In this document: piece by piece, positions 44,131 to 52,408 of the stretch
How positions within the stretch are numbered: position 1 is the stretch's first letter
How the letters are laid out: each line of letters opens with the position of its first letter
Source of the DNA: Haemophilus sp. C1
GTDB taxonomy: Bacteria; Pseudomonadota; Gammaproteobacteria; Enterobacterales; Pasteurellaceae
NCBI RefSeq assembly: GCF_001276515.1
Contig: NZ_LDVZ01000003.1
Coordinates: 86,976 to 150,975, forward strand
Reading direction: 5' to 3'
DNA: 64,000 nucleotides
Position numbers and translations under genes: made by a program
Notes under the pieces: generated by a model
Databases searched by the model: none
What the model saw: the letters and a program-made list of their open reading frames with translations, nothing else
Told to the model about the DNA's origin: nothing

Positions 44131-45576
44131 ATGGAACGTTTAGCACTAATTACAATCATTTTGCCGTTTGTCGGTGCGTTTATTGTGGGGTTGAACAAAC
44201 AATCTTTCCCAAAAATCGCCACAATTTTTGCCGCACTTGCTACCCTTGGCACACTTGCTGTGGCAGGGCAGTGGTATGCAAATGGCGCACAATCTGTCAC
44301 CTATGATTTAGTCAAATTTGGTGATACTGCAATCTTCGGCGTGACCTTAGATGCAGTAAGTACATTAATTGCCTTTGCCGTTGTGGGTTTGGGTTTCTTA
44401 ATTTGCTTGTATTCTTGTGGCTACTTAACTGATAAAAACCGCGAACATCCGCATAATGGATTACCTCGTTTTTATGCTTTCTTATTAATCTTCATCGGTG
44501 CAATGGCAGGCTTGGTGTATTCATCAACTTTAGCCGGTCAGTTGCTTTTCTTTGAAATCACAGGGGGATGTTCTTGGGCATTAATCAGCTATTATCAAAG
44601 CCAAAAAGCAATGGCGGCTGCGATGAAAGCGTTGATTATTACTCACGTAGGTTCATTAGGTTTATATCTTGCCGCTGCTTATTTATTTAGCCAATCTGGC
44701 ACATTCTCTATCACCGCGTTAGAACATCTTGCGCCAGAAGCGAAAACTATCGTGTTATTTGGCGTGATGTTTGCTGCATGGGGTAAATCAGCACAACTTC
44801 CAATGCAAATTTGGTTACCAAATGCGATGGAAGCGCCAACACCGGTCAGTGCGTATTTGCACGCGGCATCAATGGTAAAAGTGGGCGTCTATATTTTCGC
44901 TCGTTCCGTGATGTCTGCTGGTGAAATTCCTCACATTGTGGGTGAAGTGGGAATTGTGATGGCAATGATTACATTGATTTATGGTTTCTTAATGTATTTG
45001 CCACAAGCAGATTTAAAACGTTTACTTGCGTATTCAACTATTACTCAACTTTCTTACATTTTCATCGGGCTTTCTCTTGCGGCATTAGGTTCTAAATTAG
45101 CCTTTGTCGCAGCGATTGCTTATATCTTTAACCACGCCTTTGCGAAAAGCTTATTCTTCTTGGTTGCAGGTTCATTGAGCTATGCCACAGGTACACGTTC
45201 AATGCCTCGTTTACAAGGGATTATGCGCACCATGCCTGTTGTTGGTACTGGATTTGGTATTGCCGCATTGGCTATTGCTGGTGTGCCACCGTTTAACGGT
45301 TTCTTCAGCAAATTCCCATTATTTGCCGCTGGTTTCGACCTTGGACAAGAATATTCATGGGTAACTTGGTTAATGGTGATTGCGTTGATTGAATCTACGG
45401 CAACGTTTGTTTGGTTGCTTTATAAATTTGGTCAATGCGTTATCGGTAAACCATCTGAAGACGTGCAAAATGCACAACCATTGCCATTCTCTATGACATT
45501 TGTTTTAGTGATTTTAATGGTGATGTCTGTGTGTTCTAGCTTTATCGCTGCCTATTGGTTAGGCCTTGCGGGTTAA
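44131..45576 (+). CDS. hyfD: Hydrogenase-4 antiporter-like membrane subunit D
   Basis: 481 residues, NuoN/NuoM-like, about 14 helices, with the channel segment WGKSAQLPMQIWLPNAMEAPTPVSAYLHA (near 213-241). This subunit is present in hydrogenase-4 but absent from E. coli hydrogenase-3, so its presence marks the long (Hyf) membrane arm. The ribosome site is AGGAGG. Ten bases separate it from the hyfE start. Confidence 0.93.
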   Translation: MERLALITIILPFVGAFIVGLNKQSFPKIATIFAALATLGTLAVAGQWYANGAQSVTYDLVKFGDTAIFGVTLDAVSTLIAFAVVGLGFLICLYSCGYLTDKNREHPHNGLPRFYAFLLIFIGAMAGLVYSSTLAGQLLFFEITGGCSWALISYYQSQKAMAAAMKALIITHVGSLGLYLAAAYLFSQSGTFSITALEHLAPEAKTIVLFGVMFAAWGKSAQLPMQIWLPNAMEAPTPVSAYLHAASMVKVGVYIFARSVMSAGEIPHIVGEVGIVMAMITLIYGFLMYLPQADLKRLLAYSTITQLSYIFIGLSLAALGSKLAFVAAIAYIFNHAFAKSLFFLVAGSLSYATGTRSMPRLQGIMRTMPVVGTGFGIAALAIAGVPPFNGFFSKFPLFAAGFDLGQEYSWVTWLMVIALIESTATFVWLLYKFGQCVIGKPSEDVQNAQPLPFSMTFVLVILMVMSVCSSFIAAYWLGLAG

Positions 45577-45586
45577 GGAGAGAATT

Positions 45587-46225
45587 ATGTTAATGATCAA
45601 TGTATTAGCGAGCTTACTCATCATTACATCGCTTTGTGTCATTATGGCAAAAACCGCAAAAAAATCCGCGTTGTGCTATGGCTTACAGTCTCTTGTATTG
45701 GTGGTGTTATTCGTTTATTTAGCATTTGAAATGCAAGCTCACGAACTTTATATGTGGTCCATTAGTGCATTCATCACGAAAGTATTATTAGTGCCAGGAA
45801 TTTTAATCTTTTCTTTACGAAAAATTGACGAAAGTCAAACTCCTGCAGGAATGAATGTCGCTTGGTTGATCCCGATCACATCTATCATCGTTTGCTTATG
45901 TTACTTTGTTGTCATTCCAGTGAACTTACCGTTAGTTGAACATTTAAAACCAGCGTTGTCAGTATCACTTAGCCACTTCCTTTTAGGTTTAGTGTGTATC
46001 GTGAGCCAACGCAATATTGTGAAACAAGTTTTCGGTTATTGTTTAATGGAAAACGGTGCGCATTTAACTTTGGCTTTACTTGCCAATAATGCGCCAGAGT
46101 TAGTTGAAATCGGCATTGCCACCGATGCGATTTTTGCGGTCATCATTATGGTGGTGTTGGTGAATAAAATTTACCGCACTTTCAACACTGTTGATGCTAA
46201 ACAACTTATGAGTTTGAAGGGGTAA
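45587..46225 (+). CDS. hyfE: Hydrogenase-4 membrane subunit E (NuoK-like)
   Basis: 212 residues, about seven helices. MLMINVL at 45587 follows AAGGAGAG with good spacing; an in-frame GTG 21 bases upstream, overlapping hyfD, is less likely. SASAFITKVLLVPGI-like (SAFITKVLLVPGILIF) and CIVSQRNIVKQVFGYCLMENG carry the conserved acidic and Lys residues of the family. It is part of the four-subunit HyfBDEF membrane arm. Confidence 0.92.
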   Translation: MLMINVLASLLIITSLCVIMAKTAKKSALCYGLQSLVLVVLFVYLAFEMQAHELYMWSISAFITKVLLVPGILIFSLRKIDESQTPAGMNVAWLIPITSIIVCLCYFVVIPVNLPLVEHLKPALSVSLSHFLLGLVCIVSQRNIVKQVFGYCLMENGAHLTLALLANNAPELVEIGIATDAIFAVIIMVVLVNKIYRTFNTVDAKQLMSLKG

Positions 46226-46229
46226 CGCT

Positions 46230-47768
46230 ATGTATGAACAATGGATAATTGCGTTATTAGTCGCACCTTTAGTCATCGCTTTTGAAAGCTTTGCACTACG
46301 CGGAACAAAAAATCGGACAGTTTGTACCGCATTCCATATTACCGGGTTAATTTTGATGTTGTTCTTTTCCGTACAAGTCATTTCTGGCGTGTTGGAAAAA
46401 GGCAGTATCAGTGCATTTAACAACTGGGTGTATGTTGATAGTCTTTCTGCCATTTTCTTAGGCTTAATTGCTGTCGTGGGTTCACTTGCTGGTGTGTATT
46501 CCATCGGTTATATGAACACAGAATTGGAAGAAGGGCATATTGATTTTAAAACCTATGCACATTACCACGGTTTCTTACACTTATTCTTCTTTACGATGAT
46601 TGTGTCAGTTATCACCAATAACTTGATTTTAATGTGGGTTGCAATTGAGGCGACAACATTAAGCTCTGCGTTTTTGGTCGGTACTTACAAACAAAAAACA
46701 TCCCTTGAAGCCGCGTGGAAATACATCATCATCTGTTCTGTGGGCGTAGCCTTTGGTTTATACGGCACACTTTTAACCTTTGCGAATGCAAATGGTGTCC
46801 TTGCCGATCCAAGCCAAGCGATTTTCTGGTCAGCCGTGAATCAACAAGCCACTGGTTTAAACCCAATGTTGATGTATATCGCATTCGCTTTCGTATTGAT
46901 TGGTTTTGGCACGAAGTGCGGTCTATTTCCAATGCATACTTGGTTATCAGACGCACACAGTGAAGCACCAAGCCCAGTGAGTGCAATTTTATCAGCGGTG
47001 TTATTAAACTGTGCAATGCTTGTGGTGTTGCGTTACTACACATTAGTTTCAAAAGCAGTTGGTGCAGAATTTCCACAAACTTTAATGTTGATCTTCGGTT
47101 TACTTTCAGTGCTTGTGGCGGCGTTATTTATCATCGTGCAATTTGATATTAAACGTATGCTTGCTTACTCAAGTATCGAAAATATGGGCTTAATCAGCTT
47201 CGCTTTTGGTCTTGGTGGCCCAATTGGGGTATTTGCAGGTTTACTTCACACCATCAACCACAGTCTTGCGAAAACCTTATTATTCTGTGCATCGGGTAAT
47301 ATTCTATTGAAATATAAAACCCGTGATATGAATCAAGTGCGTGGATTATGGCGTGTTGCACCAGTGAGTGCAGTGCTTTTCTCAGGTGGTGCGTTGGCAT
47401 TGGGCGGTATCCCTCCATTTAACGTATTTGTGAGTGAATTTAGTGTTGTGGTCGCAGGGATTACAGCGGGTAAAACTTGGTTAGTTGTTTTATGCTTAAT
47501 TTTACTTACCATCGTGCTTGCAGGACTTGCCTTAATGCTATTAAAAACAGTGCTTGGTAAACAACCTGACAATGTTGAAGCAGGCGAAGTCAGTAAAGTC
47601 TCTTTGGCGGCAATGGCCATAATATTGTTGTTAATGTTTGTAATGGGTATCCATATTGCAGAGCCAATCTTGCAGTTACTAAAAAGTGCGGTAGGAATTG
47701 TGCTTGGATCTGAACATGTGTCCTTTGGCGATATGCTAGTTTTACCTTGGCAAAGTTTAGCGAAATGA
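46230..47768 (+). CDS. hyfF: Hydrogenase-4 antiporter-like membrane subunit F
   Basis: 512 residues, about 14 helices, the third antiporter-like subunit. Key segments are WVAIEATTLSSAFLVGTY (Glu of helix 5) and GTKCGLFPMHTWLSDAHSEAPSPVSAILS (broken helix with Lys and His). Four bases after hyfE. Together B, D and F give three putative ion channels, more than in hydrogenase-3. Confidence 0.93.
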   Translation: MYEQWIIALLVAPLVIAFESFALRGTKNRTVCTAFHITGLILMLFFSVQVISGVLEKGSISAFNNWVYVDSLSAIFLGLIAVVGSLAGVYSIGYMNTELEEGHIDFKTYAHYHGFLHLFFFTMIVSVITNNLILMWVAIEATTLSSAFLVGTYKQKTSLEAAWKYIIICSVGVAFGLYGTLLTFANANGVLADPSQAIFWSAVNQQATGLNPMLMYIAFAFVLIGFGTKCGLFPMHTWLSDAHSEAPSPVSAILSAVLLNCAMLVVLRYYTLVSKAVGAEFPQTLMLIFGLLSVLVAALFIIVQFDIKRMLAYSSIENMGLISFAFGLGGPIGVFAGLLHTINHSLAKTLLFCASGNILLKYKTRDMNQVRGLWRVAPVSAVLFSGGALALGGIPPFNVFVSEFSVVVAGITAGKTWLVVLCLILLTIVLAGLALMLLKTVLGKQPDNVEAGEVSKVSLAAMAIILLLMFVMGIHIAEPILQLLKSAVGIVLGSEHVSFGDMLVLPWQSLAK

Positions 47769-47787
47769 TCGACAACTGGGGGAAAAA

Positions 47788-49518
47788 ATGGAATTAACTA
47801 AAAATACATCGGTCGATCCGGTAAAAATGCTCGGCAAAAATTATATTGAAGCCGTTAATGCAAAATTTCCGAATACCATTTTAGATGAGGAGTGGTCTAC
47901 ACCGAATCAAGTAACTTTAACAGTGAAAACGAATATGTTACCTGATGTGGTGGAATATCTTTACTATCAACATGAAGGCTGGTTGCCATTAGTTTTTGGT
48001 AACGATGAACGTTCAATTCATGGTCATTATGCCGTTTATTACGTGCTTTCTATGGAAGGTGTCGTCAAAACTTTTGTGACGATTAAAGCACTCGTGGATC
48101 CTGTCACACTGGAATTTCCTTCCGTGACACCGAAAGTCAAAGCTGCGGTGTGGGGCGAACGTGAATTATTTGATATGTACGGTTTAAAAGCCGTCGGTCT
48201 TCCTGATCAACGTCGTTTAGTGTTACCAGATGACTGGCCAGATGATCTTTACCCATTACGTAAAGATTCTATGGATTACCGTTTGCGTCCAGATCCAACT
48301 ACGGCAACGGAAACATATGAGTTTATTAACGAAAAAGGCGAAGCGCGCATTGTGCCTATCGGCCCTCTCCATATTACATCTGATGAACCGGGACACTTCC
48401 GCTTGTTTGTCGATGGGGAAGATATTATTGATGCGGACTACCGCTTATTCTATGTACACCGTGGTATGGAAAAATTGGCAGAAACCCGAATGGATTACGA
48501 TCAGGTCAATTTTTTGGCTGACCGTGTGTGTGGTATCTGTGGTTTTACCCATAGCGTTGCTTATGCTAACTCAGTCGAAAATGCGTTAGGTATTCAAATT
48601 CCTGAACGTGCACAATGGATTCGTGCAATTTTGTTGGAAGTTGAACGCTTGCACAGTCATTTATTGAACTTAGGTTTATCTAGCCACTTTACTGGTTTTG
48701 ATACAGGCTTTATGCAATTCTTCCGTGTTCGTGAAAAATCGATGACACTTGCGGAGGTGCTTACTGGTGCGCGTAAAACCTATGGTATCAACTTAATCGG
48801 TGGTGTACGCCGTGATATGTTGAAACACCAACGTGAACAATGCATTAAGCTTATTGCAGAAATGCGTGAAGAGCTTAAAACTTTGGTAGATATTTTACTC
48901 AATACGCCAAATATGGAACAACGTACTGTGGGCGTAGGAGTGCTTGATCGTCAAGTTGCGCGTGATTTCAGCCCAGTCGGACCGATGATTCGAGGTTCCG
49001 GCTTCGCACGTGATGTGCGTAAAATTCACCCCTTCTCTGGCTATGGCGATGTACCATTCAATATGTTCACCGAACAAGGTGGCGATGTCATTTCTCGTGT
49101 GAAAGTGCGGGTAAATGAAGTGTTTGAATCCATGAATATCATTGATTATATGGTGGATAACTTGCCAACTGGTGCGATTATCACTGAAGGTTTCAATTAC
49201 ACCCCAGGACGTTTTGCCTTAGGTATCACGGAAGCGCCGCGTGGTGAAGATATTCACTGGTCAATGCTTGGTGATAACCAAAAATTATATCGCTGGCGTT
49301 GTCGTGCAGCGACTTATGCAAACTGGCCAACTTTACGTTATATGTTGCGTGGCAATACGGTATCAGATGCGCCACTTATCATTGGTAGCCTTGACCCTTG
49401 CTATTCTTGTACTGACCGTGTGACTGTGGTGGATGTACGTAAACGCAAAGCACAAACGGTTTCTTACAAAGAAATCGAACGCTACGGCATTGAACGTAAA
49501 AATTCACCATTAAAATAG
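47788..49518 (+). CDS. hyfG: Hydrogenase-4 large catalytic subunit (NiFe)
   Basis: 576 residues. An N-terminal NuoC-like domain (about 1-170) is fused to a NuoD/hydrogenase large-subunit domain. The NiFe ligands are both present: RVCGICGFTHS near residue 245 and DPCYSCTDR near 537-545. After the final ligand motif comes a C-terminal extension of about 32 residues (starting VTVVDVRKRK, ending ERKNSPLK) of the kind removed by a HycI endopeptidase once nickel is inserted, and hycI is in this operon. Group 4 hydrogenase that evolves H2. Confidence 0.95.
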   Translation: MELTKNTSVDPVKMLGKNYIEAVNAKFPNTILDEEWSTPNQVTLTVKTNMLPDVVEYLYYQHEGWLPLVFGNDERSIHGHYAVYYVLSMEGVVKTFVTIKALVDPVTLEFPSVTPKVKAAVWGERELFDMYGLKAVGLPDQRRLVLPDDWPDDLYPLRKDSMDYRLRPDPTTATETYEFINEKGEARIVPIGPLHITSDEPGHFRLFVDGEDIIDADYRLFYVHRGMEKLAETRMDYDQVNFLADRVCGICGFTHSVAYANSVENALGIQIPERAQWIRAILLEVERLHSHLLNLGLSSHFTGFDTGFMQFFRVREKSMTLAEVLTGARKTYGINLIGGVRRDMLKHQREQCIKLIAEMREELKTLVDILLNTPNMEQRTVGVGVLDRQVARDFSPVGPMIRGSGFARDVRKIHPFSGYGDVPFNMFTEQGGDVISRVKVRVNEVFESMNIIDYMVDNLPTGAIITEGFNYTPGRFALGITEAPRGEDIHWSMLGDNQKLYRWRCRAATYANWPTLRYMLRGNTVSDAPLIIGSLDPCYSCTDRVTVVDVRKRKAQTVSYKEIERYGIERKNSPLK

Positions 49519-49528
49519 GGGGCGCACA

Positions 49529-50104
49529 ATGTTTAAATTACTTAAAACCGTATTAAATGCGGGGGATGTTACCACTAAATATCCGTTTAAACCCTATGAA
49601 GTTGATCCTGATTTCCGTGGTAAACCAGAACTGAACTCTGATCAATGTATTGTTTGTGCAGCCTGTACAATGGCATGTCCAGCTAATGCGCTTACCATGC
49701 GTACCGATCCAGAAACAGGCGAACGTACTTGGTCATTATTTTTAGGCCGCTGCATTTTCTGTGGCCGTTGTGAAGAAGTTTGCCCGACCAAAGCCATTCG
49801 TTTAAGCCAAGATTTTGAATTATCAGTCAGCAATAAACAGGATCTTTATCAAGAAACAACCTTCACTACAACGATTTGTCATCAATGTGGCCAACCTTTC
49901 GTTTCTCATAAAGAACTCAATTATGCGGTGGATTTATTCAAACAAACGTTGGATAACGATGAACTAGTAAAACATAAATTAGCGGTGCTCAACACTTGCC
50001 CAACCTGTAAACGCCAAAACAGTTTGGAAAAAACCGCCGATATGGAATCCAATATGCGCGTGAAATTGGCGTTATTTGATCACGTTAGGGAGATTGCAAG
50101 ATGA
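49529..50104 (+). CDS. hyfH: Hydrogenase-4 component H, 8Fe ferredoxin-like subunit (NuoI-like)
   Basis: 191 residues. Two [4Fe-4S] motifs ([15 protein letters not shown] near 39-53; [15 protein letters not shown] near 75-89) pass electrons to the catalytic dimer. A C-terminal pair of CxxC (CHQCG near 113 and CPTCK near 152) may bind zinc or iron, as in the enteric homologue. Its stop overlaps the hyfI start (ATGA). Confidence 0.92.
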   Translation: MFKLLKTVLNAGDVTTKYPFKPYEVDPDFRGKPELNSDQCIVCAACTMACPANALTMRTDPETGERTWSLFLGRCIFCGRCEEVCPTKAIRLSQDFELSVSNKQDLYQETTFTTTICHQCGQPFVSHKELNYAVDLFKQTLDNDELVKHKLAVLNTCPTCKRQNSLEKTADMESNMRVKLALFDHVREIAR

Positions 50105-50877
50105 ACACACAAATCCCAATGCCCGTGAATGGTATTTCAACGCCATTTAGTGTGGATGAAAACATTGCGAAAATGAAACAAACTTTGTTGAAAAATATTC
50201 AACGTTCCGCTTATGTTTACCGTGTTGACTGTGGCGGTTGTAATGGTTGTGAAATTGAAATTTTTAGTACCATTACACCAACCTTTGACGCTGAACGTTT
50301 TGGGATTAAGGTTGTTGCATCACCTCGCCATGCGGATATTTTATTATTTACTGGCGCGGTAACTCGTGCAATGCGTACACCTGCAATGCGTGCTTATCAA
50401 GCTGCACCTGATCCTAAAATCTGTATTTCTTATGGGGCGTGCGGTTGTGGTGGCGGTATTTTCCATGACTTGTACTGCGTATGGGGCGGTAGCGATCAAA
50501 TTGTGCCAATTGATGTGTATATTCCTGGTTGTCCTCCAACTCCAGCTGCGACTATTTATGGTTTTGCAATGGCACTTGGTTTACTTGATCAAAAACTCAA
50601 AGGTAAACAAGAAATTGCCGATCCTAATGCTGAGGCTAAATTACGTTTCCCAAATATTCCATTAGATTTACGCGTGGAATTAGAACGTGAAGCGCGTCGT
50701 TTGGCGGGTTATCGACAAGGTGGGGACATTGCTAATCAATTTATGAGTATGATGTCTGAAAAAGATCAGGTTCCATTTGGTGTTCGTCTTGGCGAATTTT
50801 TGGAACGTGAAGCGGATCCTCGTTTGAGTGAAATCGTAAATCGATTACATGCAATTAGTATGCCGTTTTCGGGATAG
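50101..50877 (+). CDS. hyfI: Hydrogenase-4 small subunit (NuoB-like)
   Basis: 258 residues. The proximal [4Fe-4S] cluster ligands are seen in [13 protein letters not shown] (near 43), YGACGCGGG (near 115) and GCPPTPAA (near 147). It pairs with HyfG to pass electrons to the NiFe site. The C-terminal region ([17 protein letters not shown] onwards) is the longer tail of the Hyf/Hyc type. It is the last structural gene before the tandem repeat block. Confidence 0.92.
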   Translation: MNTQIPMPVNGISTPFSVDENIAKMKQTLLKNIQRSAYVYRVDCGGCNGCEIEIFSTITPTFDAERFGIKVVASPRHADILLFTGAVTRAMRTPAMRAYQAAPDPKICISYGACGCGGGIFHDLYCVWGGSDQIVPIDVYIPGCPPTPAATIYGFAMALGLLDQKLKGKQEIADPNAEAKLRFPNIPLDLRVELEREARRLAGYRQGGDIANQFMSMMSEKDQVPFGVRLGEFLEREADPRLSEIVNRLHAISMPFSG

Positions 50878-50918
50878 TCTAACGATTGCTAAATAAACTA
50901 ATAGCTCCGTTTTGATTT

Positions 50919-51415
50919 CTGCCAAATCTCCCCCTTACCCCTCTTTGCTAAAGAGGGGAATAAGAGCGGTCAATTTCAATCTAGTTTTCTGCATTAACAA
51001 CAGAAAATTAAAATGAGAGAGAAGATACTTTATTGCTAAAGAAGAATCCTCTCTTTAGCAAAGAGAGGGATAAGAACAGTCAATTTCAATCTAGTTTTCT
51101 GCATTAAGAACAGAAAATTAAAATGAGAGAGAAGATACTTTCTTGCTAAAGAAGATCTTCTCTTTAGCAAAGAGAGGAATAAGAGCGGTCGATTTCAATC
51201 TAGTTTTCTGCATCAACAACAGAAAATAAAAATGAGAGAGAAGATACTTTCTTGCTAAAGAATAATCCCCTCTTTAGCAAATAGGGGAATAAGATCGGTC
51301 AATTTCAATCTAGTTTTCTGCATTGGAGAACAGAAAATTAAAATGAGAGAAAAGATTTTATTGCTAAAGAAAAATCCCCCTCTTTAGCAAAGAGGGGTAA
51401 GGGGAGATTTGGCAG
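50919..51415. repeat. Repeat island: four ~110-bp tandem units bounded by inverted repeats
   Basis: The outer ends are a ~40-base inverted repeat: 50919-50958 (CTGCCAAATCTCCCC...GCTAAAGAGGGG) and 51377-51415 (its reverse complement). Between them, four direct units begin at about 50961, 51071, 51180 and 51290 (period 109-110). Each has TAAGAGCGGTC-like, CTAGTTTTCTGCAT and CAGAAAATTAAAATGAGAG blocks and ends in a GCTAAAGA...TCTTTAGC hairpin. The AAGAGCGGT start is a one-base variant of the Haemophilus uptake signal. No ORF is seen. It fills the 585-base gap between hyfI and hyfJ. Confidence 0.88.
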
Positions 51416-51461
51416 TATTGATTAGCGAAGAAATTACTTTACAAGTTTTATAGGACGTACC

Positions 51462-51869
51462 ATGACAACCCAAGTTTTTTTCTATTTACTCAATGAGCGT
51501 TTTGTTGAAAACGATGAGCAAGTTCCAGAGCAAGCGAAGCAAGTAATGTATTATTCCCTTGCGATTGGTCATCATGTTGGTGTAATTGATTGCTTTAAAA
51601 AATTGCTAATTTGTGATTATGCAGATTACCAACGTTTTGTAGATACCTTCCCTGAAGGGGATGCAAAACGTAAATTTGCGGGTTTAATGAAATTTGGTGA
51701 AATAGTGATTGATTCAAGTCATGTGAATTTATTGGCTAAGGCACTTGATGAAAATAGAGCCAATTTTTCGCCTGAACATCAAAAATGGGCCGATATTTTA
51801 ATGGACACGCTTGCTTCTATCCAGCGTGAACCTGTGATGTATATTATGGTGAAACGTCGTGATGAATGA
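51462..51869 (+). CDS. hyfJ: Formate hydrogenlyase assembly protein HyfJ/HycH
   Basis: 135 residues, HycH/HyfJ family (VFFYLLNERFVENDEQVPEQAKQVMYYSLAIGHHVG...). The enteric homologue is needed to assemble active hydrogenase but its chemistry is unknown. It is separated from hyfI by the repeat island, so it may depend on read-through or its own promoter. It overlaps hycI by 8 bases. I use hyfJ because the structural genes are Hyf-type; hycH would be equally fair. Confidence 0.85.
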   Translation: MTTQVFFYLLNERFVENDEQVPEQAKQVMYYSLAIGHHVGVIDCFKKLLICDYADYQRFVDTFPEGDAKRKFAGLMKFGEIVIDSSHVNLLAKALDENRANFSPEHQKWADILMDTLASIQREPVMYIMVKRRDE

Positions 51870-52320
51870 AAATGTAATCCTAACTGTTGGTAACACAATG
51901 ATGGGTGATGATGGCGCAGGCCCTTATCTTGCTCAGCTTTGTAGTGAAAATCCGTTGCCAAATTGGACCGCACTTGATGGTGGTTCAGCACCGGAAAATC
52001 TTGTGCATCAGATCCGTGCCATGAAACCAAAGCGTTTAATTATCTTTGATGCAACAGAAATGGAATTGCCTGTTGGTAAAATTCGTATTATTGATAAAGA
52101 ACTCATTGCAGAAATGTTCTTCGTCAGCACGCATAATTTGCCACTTAATTTTTTAATCGAGCAATTAGAGGAAGATATTCCTGAGGTTACTTTTATTGGT
52201 ATCCAGCCCGATCTTGTTTCCTTTGGTTTTCCGATGAGTGAAGCTGTAAAAAGTGCGGTAGAATTTTTCTATGGATTTTTGAAGGATGGGGGCGATTTAG
52301 GCGAAATTACTCAATTGTAA
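51862..52320 (+). CDS. hycI: Hydrogenase maturation endopeptidase
   Basis: 152 residues from ATG 51862; a GTG one codon earlier is also in frame. HycI/HyaD protease fold: GNTMMGDDGAGP (residues about 10-21, with the nickel-sensing Asp), DGGSAPE, IFDATEM and THNLPLNFLIEQL. It removes the C-terminal peptide of HyfG after NiFe insertion. Genes for HyfG, HyfJ and HycI are on one strand, then a strong terminator. Confidence 0.92.
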   Translation: MNENVILTVGNTMMGDDGAGPYLAQLCSENPLPNWTALDGGSAPENLVHQIRAMKPKRLIIFDATEMELPVGKIRIIDKELIAEMFFVSTHNLPLNFLIEQLEEDIPEVTFIGIQPDLVSFGFPMSEAVKSAVEFFYGFLKDGGDLGEITQL

Positions 52321-52334
52321 TTGTCTTCATTCAT

Positions 52335-52369
52335 AAAAAAACGATCGCTTAACTTGCGATCGTTTTTTT
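52335..52369. terminator. Bidirectional terminator between hycI and hypF
   Basis: AAAAAA, ACGATCGC (52341-52348), 7-base loop, GCGATCGT (52356-52363), TTTTTT. Symmetric, so it serves both convergent units. Confidence 0.93.
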
Positions 52370-52408
52370 ATATGTTAATAAGCAACATTTGCTTAAATGA
52401 ATTTGGCA

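Noticed and set aside
50919..51415. CRISPR array
   Set aside because: Units are ~110 bases and nearly identical throughout, with no unique spacers and no cas genes.
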